In this document: piece by piece, positions 22,442 through 22,462 of the stretch
How the letters are laid out: the number at the start of each line of letters is the position of its first letter
How positions within the stretch are numbered: the first letter of the stretch is position 1
Translations under genes and position numbers: made by a program
Notes under the pieces: model-generated
The model's database searches: none
Seen by the model: only the letters and a program-made list of their open reading frames with translations
What the model was told of the DNA's origin: nothing
Source of the DNA: Thermacetogenium sp. UBA5472
GTDB lineage: Bacteria > Bacillota > DSM-12270 > Thermacetogeniales > Thermacetogeniaceae
Assembly (NCBI GenBank): GCA_002426495.1
Contig: DIQC01000063.1
Location: 4,002 to 26,463 of the forward strand
Length of the DNA stretch: 22,462 bases
Reading direction: 5' to 3'

Positions 22442-22462
22442 TAACCACCAACCACCAACCAC
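22442..22462. repeat. Short 7-base tandem repeat, C-rich on plus strand
   Basis: The window ends in about three units of ACCAACC/CCAACCA, continuing past the edge. On the minus strand it reads GGTTGGTGGTTGG, four G-pairs with short loops. The array is truncated by the window, so its full length is unknown. Confidence 0.5.

Larger units (their letters stand above)
22126..22462. other. Non-coding right end of the window
   Basis: This 337-base stretch carries no convincing reading frame. It holds the AT-rich upstream region of the DUF3006 gene (22126-22300; -10-like TATGAT on the minus strand near 22155-22160 but no clear -35), a strong hairpin terminator (22308-22345), repeat copy 3 (22369-22417) and a C-rich tandem repeat at the very end. 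Confidence 0.6.

Overview
The window reads as a chromosomal housekeeping region of a Gram-positive, Clostridia-like member of the Bacillota. This assignment rests on gene content and order: a dapF/dapL-yicC-remA-gmk-rpoZ-coaBC-metK-priA-def-fmt-rsmB run followed by a PASTA-kinase/cell-wall cluster and rsgA-rpe. Also consistent are strong AAGGAGG-type ribosome binding sites, frequent TTG/GTG starts, and RemA and RqcH homologues. The exact genus cannot be read from the sequence.

Layout. Positions 118-19081 hold eighteen tightly packed genes, all on the minus strand, so transcription runs right to left. The order of transcription is: dapF (DAP epimerase) and dapL-like aminotransferase (lysine/DAP supply); yicC, remA, gmk, rpoZ, coaBC and metK (RNase, matrix regulator, GMP kinase, RNA polymerase omega, CoA and SAM synthesis). 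A probable terminator follows metK. Then come priA, def, fmt and rsmB (replication restart, N-terminal formyl handling, 16S rRNA methylation). Next is a signalling and cell-wall block: an FhaA-like protein, an FHA-FtsW/RodA fusion, a class B PBP and a PASTA Ser/Thr kinase. The run ends with rsgA and rpe. Many junctions overlap by 1 base or are separated by 2-20 bases, so translational coupling is likely.

Divergent from dapF, rqcH (19259-21013, plus strand) encodes the ribosome quality control factor that adds C-terminal alanine tails. Convergent to it lie a secreted or membrane-anchored ComEC-like metallo-beta-lactamase-fold protein and a small DUF3006 protein (21057-22125, minus strand). The last ~340 bases are non-coding, with a strong bidirectional terminator hairpin, a repeat copy and a short C-rich tandem repeat.

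Most notable points. (1) The cell-wall block resembles the actinobacterial fhaA-fhaB-pstP-rodA-pbpA-pknB cluster, but here the FhaB-like part is fused in frame to the SEDS polymerase and no PP2C phosphatase gene is present. (2) A dispersed palindromic repeat family (core GGGGACGGTTCTC) occurs three times, with a diverged relative at the left end. One copy supplies the stop codons of two convergent genes. Another creates a false N-terminal extension on the aminotransferase reading frame. (3) Several starts need correction from the longest reading frame (def, gmk, remA, dapL, dapF, probably rpoZ). I saw no phage, transposase, CRISPR, tRNA or rRNA genes.
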